From Bacteroides_E sp964522975 (GTDB lineage: Bacteria > Bacteroidota > Bacteroidia > Bacteroidales > Bacteroidaceae): a stretch of 22,172 nucleotides of DNA. The stretch covers positions 1 through 22,172 of the forward strand of contig CAZFXK010000032.1 of the NCBI GenBank assembly GCA_964522975.1. Reading direction: 5' to 3'. A program made the translations under genes and the position numbers. Below are positions 14,842 to 22,172 of this stretch, piece after piece (positions within the stretch are counted from its first letter, which is position 1; each line of letters begins with the position of its first letter). The notes under the pieces were generated by a model. That model saw only the letters and a list, made by a program, of their open reading frames with translations. It ran no database searches and had not been told where the DNA came from.

Positions 14842-16561
14842 ATCCGTTTCTTTCTATTTGTAGATGAAAGAGTTCTTGATAGGTTTTAGATTTTTTCATT
14901 AACTCATGGGGAGAATCAAAAGCAACCATTCTGCCTTTATCCATTACAAGTACCCGATGCACGGAATTGAGGGTGTGAATGCGTTGAGTGACTATCAGCG
15001 TGGTTATGGAGCTTGTTTTTAAGCTCAGGTTTTCCCATATCTTTTTCTCTGTATTTGCATCAACAGCACTTGTGCTATCATCTAACAGTAGTATTTTGGG
15101 CCGGCTCAATAAAGCCCTTGCAATACAAATGCGTTGTCTTTGTCCTCCGGATAAATTAACGCCTCCACGTCCTAATGGGGTATCATATCCTTCATTCAAC
15201 TGTGCAATGAAGTCGTGGGCTTCGGCTATCTTTGCTACTCTTTCCAGTTCTTCTTGTGATGCTTTTAAGTTGCCCCAACGTAAATTTTCGGCTATGGTTC
15301 CTGTAAATAGATCATTTACTTGAAATACAACTCCAATTTGAGCTCTTAGTGCTTTTTTTGAATACTCCTTGATGTTTTGTCCGTCAATGAGGATGGCTCC
15401 TGAGGTAACATCATATAATCGGGGAATTAAGTTAAGCAAAGAACTTTTTCCAGATCCGGTAGCTCCTACAATGGCTATAGTCTCCCCAGGTTCTATTTTG
15501 AAGGATATTTCATCCAATACTCTTTCTTCCTCCGAAGCGTAAAGCAAAGAGACCTCCTTAAATTCTATTGCCCCTTTTTTTATTTTATGATGATTGCTGT
15601 TTTCATTCTCTAATAGGCTGGGGGTAAAATTAAGGATCTCTTTGATTCGTTTGGATGAAGCCATTGCTCTGGCAAATCCCATCATGGTGAAAGATAACAT
15701 CATTAGAGCCATTAGAATCTGTACAAAGTAGTTTATGATGGCAATGAGTTCTCCTACTTGCATCTGTTGATTCATCACCCGATATCCTCCAATCCACAGT
15801 ACAACGATTATGGAGGCATTAATGATGAGTTCCATTAACGGATAAGCACTCACTAATATATCCCAAGCTTTTAAAGTAATGTTTCGATGTGCATAATTAC
15901 TCTTCTTGAATTTTTTTATTTCAAAATCTTCTCTTGCATACGATTTTACGACCCGTATATTGTTTAAGTTCTCTTGAATCACCAAATTTAATTGGTCTAA
16001 CTTCTCTTGTGTCTTGGTGAATAGCGGGAAGGCCATTCTTAATATCAATGTTACCACTACTGATAAGACGATGATGCCCATAAACACGATAAAAGATAGG
16101 CTTGGACTTATTTTAATGATGAAAAAGAAAACAAAGATTAACATTAAAGGAGCTCTGAGAAATACTCGTAAGAGCATTAACACGGCTCTTTGAATCATTG
16201 AGATGTCATTAGTTAATCGGGTAATTAAGGTAGATGGTTGAAACTGATCAATGTCTTGAATGGAAAAGGATTGAATCTTTTCAAAAACCATCTTTCTTAA
16301 ATCCGTTCCAAATTGTACGGAGACTTTAGATGAGATGTAAATATTTAATAAATTGGAGGCTAAACTAACTAAAGATATGCCAATCATTGCTGTACCTATT
16401 TCTACTATGACATCCCAGTCATTAGCCATAATGCCCTCATCAATGATGAGAGACATAAAGTAAGGTAATGTGGTTTCACAAATCACAAAAACCAAAACTA
16501 ATATAGGACTCCAGATTATTTTAGCTTTATGCTTTTTCAGTAAAGTTTTATAAGCTGTCAT
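14825..16561 (-). CDS. ABC exporter half-transporter, degenerate-site subunit
   Basis: A 578-residue membrane domain plus ATPase domain and the first gene of the exporter pair. Walker A is GATGSGKSS (366-374) and the signature LSGGQ (470-474) is canonical, but Walker B reads ILLLDD with Asp495 where the catalytic Glu is expected, and the switch His is replaced by Gln526 (IVTQRI). These two changes are the known mark of the degenerate nucleotide site in heterodimeric exporters. This subunit should bind ATP at its own site with poor hydrolysis and supply a good signature motif to the partner's site. Membrane helices lie at about 15-45, 55-80, 130-180 and 240-295. No outer-membrane factor or periplasmic adaptor gene is nearby. 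Confidence 0.93.
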   Translation of the reverse strand: MTAYKTLLKKHKAKIIWSPILVLVFVICETTLPYFMSLIIDEGIMANDWDVIVEIGTAMIGISLVSLASNLLNIYISSKVSVQFGTDLRKMVFEKIQSFSIQDIDQFQPSTLITRLTNDISMIQRAVLMLLRVFLRAPLMLIFVFFFIIKISPSLSFIVFMGIIVLSVVVTLILRMAFPLFTKTQEKLDQLNLVIQENLNNIRVVKSYAREDFEIKKFKKSNYAHRNITLKAWDILVSAYPLMELIINASIIVVLWIGGYRVMNQQMQVGELIAIINYFVQILMALMMLSFTMMGFARAMASSKRIKEILNFTPSLLENENSNHHKIKKGAIEFKEVSLLYASEEERVLDEISFKIEPGETIAIVGATGSGKSSLLNLIPRLYDVTSGAILIDGQNIKEYSKKALRAQIGVVFQVNDLFTGTIAENLRWGNLKASQEELERVAKIAEAHDFIAQLNEGYDTPLGRGGVNLSGGQRQRICIARALLSRPKILLLDDSTSAVDANTEKKIWENLSLKTSSITTLIVTQRIHTLNSVHRVLVMDKGRMVAFDSPHELMKKSKTYQELFHLQIERNGYDTKE

Positions 16562-16946
16562 AAAAGTCCATTATATCTATAAGGTGAGCAATTCCGGTTG
16601 ATGAATAAATAGTTAAAATTTTTACTTTTCAAAATAATTATAATTCTACTTTATATAATATGTTTTTTTGTACTTTACTAATAACGATTGACACGAAAAA
16701 TAGTTTTATAAATGAAGAAAACAAAGTGAAATGAAATTTATTTATGAAATAGGTGTGATATGTGTTTTTTATTATCTTGAAAATGTGGTTTTTTAATCCT
16801 GTGGTTACTTTGAGAGTTCTATTGGTTTTTCTATTCTATTAGCTAGAAAAAGTTTATAATGAAAAGAGGAATTTTGACATCTCATAAGATTTGTCCTATC
16901 TTTGAAACAAGATATCTATTTATAAATGAATTAAAAGATTTGAAAA
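16562..16946. other. Intergenic region between the exporter pair and the PhnA-like gene
   Basis: 385 nt, very AT-rich, with divergent transcription expected. The rightward promoter is annotated separately. For the leftward exporter genes the best candidate is TTATTTTG on the minus strand (16630-16637), one base off TAnnTTTG, which is weak. No other gene or stable structure was recognised. Confidence 0.5.
16873..16904 (+). promoter_or_regulatory. Bacteroides-type promoter of the PhnA-like gene
   Basis: TTTG (16873-16876), a 20-nt gap and TATCTTTG (16897-16904) match both elements of the Bacteroides housekeeping promoter. Transcription should begin near 16911, giving a leader of about 36 nt before the ATG at 16947. 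Confidence 0.8.
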
Positions 16947-17282
16947 ATGGGAGATACTCCAAATTGTATTAAGTGTGGTAGTTCAGTAACCTATTTTGAT
17001 GGTTCTCTATATCATTGTACAGAATGTTTCCATGCTTGGACAGATGCTGATGCAGAGGCCATTGAGACAGCTTCTAAGGTGTTAGATAGTAATGGTAATG
17101 AACTTATGGATGGAGATGATGTAACTGTTATAAAAGATTTGAAAGTGAAGGGTTCTTCAATGGTCGTGAAAAGAGGTACAAGAGTACGTGGAATTCGCCT
17201 ATCTTCTGATGATCCAACACACGTGCAAGGTAGGGTGGATGGACAAACCATATTCCTGATGACTGATTTTTTAAGAAAATAA
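16947..17282 (+). CDS. yjdM: PhnA/YjdM family zinc-ribbon protein
   Basis: A 111-residue cytoplasmic protein of the family first called PhnA. The N-terminal zinc ribbon has C7-IK-C10 and C24-TE-C27. It is followed by the conserved WTDADAEA-type segment and a C-terminal SH3-like barrel (NELMDGDDVTVIKDLKVKGSSMVVKRGTRV...). Despite the old phosphonate-related name, no phosphonate gene is nearby, and the family's function is not settled. It is monocistronic: its own promoter lies upstream and a strong terminator 109 nt downstream. Confidence 0.9.
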   Translation: MGDTPNCIKCGSSVTYFDGSLYHCTECFHAWTDADAEAIETASKVLDSNGNELMDGDDVTVIKDLKVKGSSMVVKRGTRVRGIRLSSDDPTHVQGRVDGQTIFLMTDFLRK

Positions 17283-17390
17283 ACAGTCATTACAGCTCAA
17301 AAAAAATGGTGAGACAATTGTAAGGAATTAAGGAAAGTCTTTAGTTTTGGGAGTGAGTCTTTTATTTGCTCTGTGATGAGGCTAAATAAT

Positions 17391-17427
17391 AAAAAAGCAC
17401 TTATAACTATATTATAAGTGCTTTTTT
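17391..17427. terminator. Bidirectional terminator between yjdM and the tRNA genes
   Basis: AAAAAAGCACTTATAA (17391-17406) and its exact complement (17412-17427) are separated by a 5-nt loop. The 16-bp stem has an A-run on one side and a T-run on the other, so it can end both the rightward yjdM transcript and the leftward tRNA transcript, whose last tRNA ends at 17431. Confidence 0.9.
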
Positions 17428-17430
17428 ATG

Positions 17431-17504
17431 TGATCGCGGCAGGGTTCAAACCTGCAACCTACTGATCCGTAGTCAGTTACTCTATTCAGTTGAGCTACGC
17501 GACC
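17431..17504 (-). tRNA. tRNA-Arg (ACG), copy 1
   Basis: 74 nt, with no encoded CCA. The acceptor stem GGTCGCG pairs with CGCGATC, followed by discriminator A. The anticodon stem ACTGA/TCAGT encloses loop CTACGGA with anticodon ACG; the first base would be edited to inosine by TadA. The T arm has the TTCAAAC core (minus strand GTTTGAA). It is second in a two-tRNA transcript and ends just before the terminator. Confidence 0.95.
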
Positions 17505-17539
17505 TTTTGATTTATATCAGTATGTGTCAACAAAATTTG

Positions 17540-17613
17540 TGACCGCGGCAGGGTTCAAACCTGCAACCTACTGATCCGTAGTCAGTTACTCTATTCAGTT
17601 GAGCTACGCGGCC
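17540..17613 (-). tRNA. tRNA-Arg (ACG), copy 2
   Basis: 74 nt and the same as the other copy except at two bases that pair with each other: position 3 is C instead of T and position 70 is G instead of A, so the acceptor stem GGCCGCG/CGCGGTC is kept. The copies are 35 nt apart, consistent with tandem duplication and joint transcription from the promoter at 17628-17657. Confidence 0.95.
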
Positions 17614-17627
17614 TTTGTTAACGGATG

Positions 17628-17657
17628 CAAAGATACAGAGTTTTTATTGAAAGACAA
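17628..17657 (-). promoter_or_regulatory. Promoter of the tRNA-Arg pair
   Basis: TATCTTTG on the minus strand (17628-17635) matches the -7 motif. CTTG (17655-17658 on the plus strand as CAAG) lies 19 nt upstream as a near -33 element. Transcription would start about 8 nt before the first tRNA. Confidence 0.7.
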
Positions 17658-17720
17658 GTGTTTTTTTAATATTTTTCGTTCTAATTCTTTCAGCTAAAGG
17701 CTCTGTGGTTCATATCTGTA

Positions 17721-20024
17721 TTATTTTTCTATGAACTTCTTATTAAAGAGTTGCCATCCAATGGTCAATCCTATATTCCATTCACTTTTTGGAGCACTAT
17801 AGTAGTTAATATAGGCCGAAATGGCTAGAAATGGCAACTGACAAATAAAAGAAGCTTCTCCCATATATTCAAAATTGCTAAATGCATCTCCATAATATGC
17901 TTTTTGATCTGAGCTTTGCTTTATGGGAAAAATAGGAAGAAAACCATAAAATTCGGTTCTTATATGAAATAACTTGTTCAGTTGAAATATGGGTTTAATC
18001 CCTCCTGCAATATATTGATTTGCTCTGAAATGTTCATTATACATTATTTTACTATGAGGCGTGGGAGTAAAACTACCAGCCTGCATCATAGTTGCAGCAT
18101 AGTTGTGCGAAAAGTTTTTAGAAGAGTATAATCCTTCCATCATCCAACCTAAAATGAACTTTTTTCCCATTGAGTGATAATTTTCCCGTAAATAAGAAAT
18201 TTGTATCCAAGAATAATTGTTTCTTGCATTCTCCTCTTCGGTTTTATTATGGGGTTTATATTTCTCTCTGCCTGCATAAACTTGAGCAATTAAAGCTTCT
18301 CTATACCCATCAATTGGAAATTGTCGGGTTGTAAAGGTGTTTCCGGTAAATGAAATGTTTCCACCAAATAGGATATATTTGCTCTTATCGAAACGGTCTT
18401 TATCAAAGTCAATAACCCGAGATTGAAAATATTTATCTTCGAGTTTACCTACAGCTAAACCAACTTCCGTTTTCCGATTCGACATAAAGGGAAGAATGAA
18501 TTTTAGTTTAATGAACATTTCCCTACTTTTATTAAAAGATGGCATGTCACCCGATGAAAATAATTTATCTCGCTTAAAGTAGTCGAAATCATTATATGTA
18601 GCTATTAATCGTAATGAGGTAGGTATTTTTGTGGGTAAGTCAATAGTTGTTCCTAGCTGAACACTATTATATATTTTACCTATTTGACTATCTAAAGAGA
18701 ATTCTTTTGCGTAATTATTAAGATTTTGAAATGTTCCACCAATGTATATTTGATTGGATACCGTACTAGATATTGATCCCCCAAACCGAATAATAAAATC
18801 CTCTTCTAATGTAACTTTTAGAAATAAATCGTAAGTTTCATCATCATAATTATAGCTGGCATGAGGTACTATTTCTGAAATTATATTTCCGGCTAACAAT
18901 CTAAAATATACTTTTTTAAATTCATTAAAAGTCAGAAAGTCACTTTCCATATTGCGATAGAACTCTTTTTTGATGTATTTTTCTTGTTCGGGTGTAGCAC
19001 CGGAGATATAGATATTCTTGAATTTTAGTTCCGGATAGCGACTTTTATAAATTTTTCTTCGTAGGGTGATTTTTTCAGGATCAATTCTACGAGGTATTCT
19101 ATTTTTTATAGAATCCATCATATGAACGGTTTTATCATACCCTATTTTTGTTAATTGATCGATCAGGTGGAAATCGAGTAGGGTAATGTTTTCATATTCA
19201 AAATCTAGTGTAAGCCCTAGCGAATCGGGAATATTATAATCCGTTTTTTGCATGATCATATTTTCCATTTGGCTCATAATGTTGTTAATATCCATCTTCT
19301 TAGGCCCACTGGCCACGACAACGCCAATCATGATATCCGGATTGAAATCATCCATCATTACATCGGTAGGAAAGTTATTATAAATGCCACCATCATATAT
19401 TAACACACTATCTATTTCTAAGGGTTTAAATACGAAAGGAAAACTCATGGAGGCTCTAACTGCATCACCTAAACTACCTTTATCAAATACAACCTGTTTT
19501 TTATTATAAACATCGGAAGCTATGCACCGAAAAGGGACAAAAAGATTATCGAAATCACTTTTTGAGGCAGTCTCAGCTTGTGAAAAGATTTGCATGAATG
19601 CTAAATTCATCTGAATGGGATCGATCATACTCGTGGGAAGGATTTGAGGGCGCAACTTCAATGAATCTCTTGTAGAAAATTTGATGTTAATGAATTCTGA
19701 GGTAGGGTCATTCCGTTTAAAATAGTATAGGTATTCTTTTTCAACTTCACCTGTGTACCAATGATTGAAATCTTCTGAACCTAATAACTCCTCCATTTCA
19801 TCAGGAGAATATCCCATTGCATATAAAGCTCCAACAATAGCTCCCATAGAGGTTCCTGTAATATAATCTATGGGAATTCCATTTTCTTCTAAAGCACGAA
19901 TTACACCAATGTGGGTTAAACCTTTAGCACCACCACCGCTTAAGACTAGTCCCACTTTTTGTGCAGTAGATGGAAGGGTATATCCTATGAGTAAAAAAAA
20001 TGATATGTATCTTAAGAACTTCAT
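17721..20024 (-). CDS. Patatin-like phospholipase fused to POTRA and outer-membrane barrel
   Basis: A 767-residue secreted protein. The signal peptide MKFLRYISFFLLIGYTLPSTAQ is followed at once by the patatin domain: oxyanion loop SGGGAKG (29-35), nucleophile elbow GTSMG (57-61, Ser59) and the catalytic DGG (Asp211). A POTRA-like segment (about 334-412, KFKNIYISGAT...) and a C-terminal beta-barrel (about 413-767) of the Omp85/D15 type follow. The order lipase-POTRA-barrel is that of type Vd autotransporters such as PlpD, so the lipase may be displayed at or released from the outer membrane. The frame is open to ATG 20066, but the -7 promoter motif lies at 20064-20071 and the signal peptide starts at 20024, so I take 20024. 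Confidence 0.93.
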   Translation of the reverse strand: MKFLRYISFFLLIGYTLPSTAQKVGLVLSGGGAKGLTHIGVIRALEENGIPIDYITGTSMGAIVGALYAMGYSPDEMEELLGSEDFNHWYTGEVEKEYLYYFKRNDPTSEFINIKFSTRDSLKLRPQILPTSMIDPIQMNLAFMQIFSQAETASKSDFDNLFVPFRCIASDVYNKKQVVFDKGSLGDAVRASMSFPFVFKPLEIDSVLIYDGGIYNNFPTDVMMDDFNPDIMIGVVVASGPKKMDINNIMSQMENMIMQKTDYNIPDSLGLTLDFEYENITLLDFHLIDQLTKIGYDKTVHMMDSIKNRIPRRIDPEKITLRRKIYKSRYPELKFKNIYISGATPEQEKYIKKEFYRNMESDFLTFNEFKKVYFRLLAGNIISEIVPHASYNYDDETYDLFLKVTLEEDFIIRFGGSISSTVSNQIYIGGTFQNLNNYAKEFSLDSQIGKIYNSVQLGTTIDLPTKIPTSLRLIATYNDFDYFKRDKLFSSGDMPSFNKSREMFIKLKFILPFMSNRKTEVGLAVGKLEDKYFQSRVIDFDKDRFDKSKYILFGGNISFTGNTFTTRQFPIDGYREALIAQVYAGREKYKPHNKTEEENARNNYSWIQISYLRENYHSMGKKFILGWMMEGLYSSKNFSHNYAATMMQAGSFTPTPHSKIMYNEHFRANQYIAGGIKPIFQLNKLFHIRTEFYGFLPIFPIKQSSDQKAYYGDAFSNFEYMGEASFICQLPFLAISAYINYYSAPKSEWNIGLTIGWQLFNKKFIEK

Positions 20025-20063
20025 GTCAATATTTAAATAATGTAATGAAAAAAACGATTGAAT

Positions 20064-20071
20064 CAAAGATA
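20064..20071 (-). promoter_or_regulatory. -7 promoter motif of the patatin gene
   Basis: TATCTTTG on the minus strand matches TAnnTTTG. The predicted transcript start near 20057 lies inside the longest open frame, which rules against the upstream ATG at 20066. A -33 element is not clear. Confidence 0.65.
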
Positions 20072-20255
20072 AATAATATTTTCTTGATTTGATGAGTTGT
20101 CTTTATTTTATTCTGAATTCTGTACATCGCAAAACTTTAATATCCCAACTTTATATGGGTTTTCCGGCAAAAAGAGGTTTTTTTAATAATAAAAAAAAGT
20201 TATTCTAATAAAAATAGTTAACTTTACTGCGTATATTTTTAAAATGGTACCCTAA

Positions 20256-22166
20256 ATGTTGAATAAATTCTTTGAGCGATATCTTTCCAGAAAAATACTC
20301 CCTATATGGACTATTCTATTTTTTGATGTTGTTATAGTTGCTTTGTCTTGTTTATTAGCGTATATATTGCGTTATGATCCTTGGAGTGTTTTTCTAGGTC
20401 CCATAGAATTATCCACTTCCACACTTTGGGTTGTTGTTGTTAATGTTGTGTTTTTTAAGATATTTAAGACTTATTCGAATATATTGCGTTTTTCTTCTTT
20501 CGTAGATATAATGCGCATTGTTCTATCTCTTACATTATCTTATGGATTACTTTCAGTTATAAGTCTTTTTCAGGATTTATATGGTACAAATCTTTATTTA
20601 CCCACCTTTAGCGTTTTATTTATTGCTTACGTAATTAATTTAGCGATGATGATAAGCTTCCGTGTTATTGTGAAATCGGTCTACGATTCATTATATTTTG
20701 GAAGGAAATCGAATGTTAATGTTTTTATTTATGGTGCTAAAGAAGCCGGAATAAATATTGCCAAAGCTATTCGTATAGGTCTGCAAAACCATTATCGATT
20801 ACGTGGATTCATTGCTGACGAGAATGAGTTGGTAGGAAAAGTGATGATGGGAGTGCCTGTATTTGCTAATGATAATAACTTAATCTCAAGAATGGAGGAA
20901 TATCAAGTAAAAACGATTATTGTTTCTCCTGCTAAAATGGATCAGCTCAATAAAGATAATTTGGCTGATACTTTATTAGATTTTAATGTGAAGTTGTTAA
21001 CTGCTCCTCCTTTAAGTGAATGGAATGGAAAAGAATTGAATAACGTCGAGATTAAGAAAATAGAGATTGAAGATTTACTACAACGCGATCCCATTGAGAT
21101 AGATATACGTAAGATAGCTAATCAATTGGAGGGCAAACGGGTTATGGTAACAGGTGCTGCCGGTTCTATTGGTAGTGAGATTATGCGACAAGTAGTCAAG
21201 TTCAATCCTTTTTCTTTAATTTTAGTTGATCAGGCAGAAACACCTTTACATGATGTGCGTTTAGAGTTGCAAGATGATTGGCGTTCAGTTGAGGCAAAGA
21301 CCATAGTGGCCGATATAACTAATGTTACTCGAATGGATCAGGTTTTTAAGACCTATAGACCTCAATATATTTTCCATGCTGCAGCTTATAAGCATGTTCC
21401 TATGATGGAAGATAATGTCTCTGAAGCTGTTCAAGTAAATGTAGGTGGAACACGTGTGTTAGCCGATCTGGCCGTGAAATATAGAGCAGAAAGATTTGTT
21501 ATGATTTCTACTGATAAGGCGGTAAATCCAACGAATGTAATGGGTTGCTCTAAACGTATTGCTGAAATTTATGTTCAATCCTTGGCTAAGAAGATTCAGT
21601 TGGAAAGTAAAAATGATAAATTCACTAGTTTTATAACTACACGCTTTGGAAATGTGTTAGGTTCAAATGGTTCTGTTATTCCTCGTTTTAGGAAACAAAT
21701 TAAAGAAGGAGGACCGGTAACTGTAACACATCCTGATATTATTCGTTATTTTATGACAATTCCGGAAGCTTGTAAGTTAGTACTTGAAGCCGGTAGTATG
21801 GGACATTCCGGGGAAATTTATATTTTCGATATGGGAGAACCTGTAAAGATCTTAGATTTGGCAAAACGTATGATTAAGCTCTCAGGGCAAACTGATATCA
21901 AGATTGAATTTACCGGATTACGTCATGGAGAGAAGCTTTACGAGGAATTATTAAATGTAAAAGAACAAACTCAAATGACTTATCATGATAAAATCATGAT
22001 CGCTAATGTTCAAGAATATGATTATGATGTCATAAAAGATGTAATTGTAAATTTAATTGATGCCACACAATCTTATGATCCCATGAAGATTGTTGGTGCC
22101 ATGAAAGATATTGTTCCGGAATTCATTAGCAAGAATTCTTGCTTTGAAGAGTTAGACAAGATGTAA
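20256..22166 (+). CDS. Membrane-bound UDP-sugar 4,6-dehydratase (CapD/FlaA1/WbpM/PglF type)
   Basis: A 636-residue polysaccharide-synthesis enzyme. Four membrane helices (about residues 15-40, 48-70, 88-108 and 118-140) precede a first nucleotide-binding domain (IYGAKEAG, about 160) and a C-terminal short-chain dehydrogenase domain with NAD loop GAAGSIG (300-306). The active-site region is STDKAVNPTNVMGCSKR, with Met429 and Lys433 in place of the usual Tyr-xxx-Lys, as in the WbpM/PglF 4,6-dehydratases. Family members convert UDP-GlcNAc to the 4-keto-6-deoxy sugar at the start of rare-sugar synthesis for surface glycans. The leader is short, and the best -7 candidate TATATTTT (20232-20239) is one base off. 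It ends 6 nt before the window edge, so any cluster it leads is not visible. Confidence 0.93.
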   Translation: MLNKFFERYLSRKILPIWTILFFDVVIVALSCLLAYILRYDPWSVFLGPIELSTSTLWVVVVNVVFFKIFKTYSNILRFSSFVDIMRIVLSLTLSYGLLSVISLFQDLYGTNLYLPTFSVLFIAYVINLAMMISFRVIVKSVYDSLYFGRKSNVNVFIYGAKEAGINIAKAIRIGLQNHYRLRGFIADENELVGKVMMGVPVFANDNNLISRMEEYQVKTIIVSPAKMDQLNKDNLADTLLDFNVKLLTAPPLSEWNGKELNNVEIKKIEIEDLLQRDPIEIDIRKIANQLEGKRVMVTGAAGSIGSEIMRQVVKFNPFSLILVDQAETPLHDVRLELQDDWRSVEAKTIVADITNVTRMDQVFKTYRPQYIFHAAAYKHVPMMEDNVSEAVQVNVGGTRVLADLAVKYRAERFVMISTDKAVNPTNVMGCSKRIAEIYVQSLAKKIQLESKNDKFTSFITTRFGNVLGSNGSVIPRFRKQIKEGGPVTVTHPDIIRYFMTIPEACKLVLEAGSMGHSGEIYIFDMGEPVKILDLAKRMIKLSGQTDIKIEFTGLRHGEKLYEELLNVKEQTQMTYHDKIMIANVQEYDYDVIKDVIVNLIDATQSYDPMKIVGAMKDIVPEFISKNSCFEELDKM

Positions 22167-22172
22167 GCGATT

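Noticed and set aside
17012..17290. 92-aa reverse frame over yjdM
   Set aside because: It is a shadow frame of a well-supported zinc-ribbon gene.

Overview
The window looks like a chromosomal piece of a Bacteroidales genome, probably Bacteroides or a close relative. The reasons are an AT-rich sequence, several promoters with the Bacteroides -7 motif TAnnTTTG, lipid A synthesis (LpxK), a large SppA, a patatin/beta-barrel protein, and a membrane-bound CapD/FlaA1-type sugar-nucleotide dehydratase. Genus is inferred from overall gene character, not from a marker gene.

Layout. (1) Positions 1-2950 are an accessory region. A single AAA ATPase gene (850-2019) with a palindromic promoter sits between two near-identical blocks of a complex palindromic repeat. 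Six members of the family are visible: four forward (tandem pairs with a 257-bp period) and two in reverse orientation, one of them truncated. Each complete member has a small hairpin whose 6-nt loop is complementary to a nearby segment, followed by a long nested hairpin topped by a constant 20-nt loop. A GC-rich patch with 22-bp-spaced direct repeats closes the region (2854-2945). (2) Positions 2971-6130 hold a leftward four-gene cluster: bioB, an AlkD-type DNA glycosylase gene, a TM1586-like nitroreductase gene and an unknown helical protein. (3) Positions 6273-11038 hold a leftward operon sppA-lpxK-pnp-thiL ending in a perfect 36-nt palindromic terminator. (4) dnaB (11512-13062) runs rightward and converges on a leftward heterodimeric ABC exporter pair (13075-16561). 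(5) A PhnA/YjdM zinc-ribbon gene with a textbook Bacteroides promoter is followed by a bidirectional terminator and two tRNA-Arg(ACG) genes on the minus strand. (6) A leftward patatin-POTRA-barrel gene is divergent from a rightward sugar-nucleotide 4,6-dehydratase gene that ends 6 nt before the window edge.

Functionally the core part mixes envelope work (lipid A kinase, signal peptide peptidase, exporter, outer-membrane phospholipase, surface glycan precursor) with replication (DnaB), cofactor synthesis (biotin, thiamine) and purine salvage. The genes there are typical single-copy Bacteroidales genes. The part most worth a second look is the structured repeat family around the ATPase. Its nested palindromes differ in stem sequence but keep pairing, and base changes in two copies preserve complementarity of the predicted loop helix, which suggests that the folded form is what is maintained.
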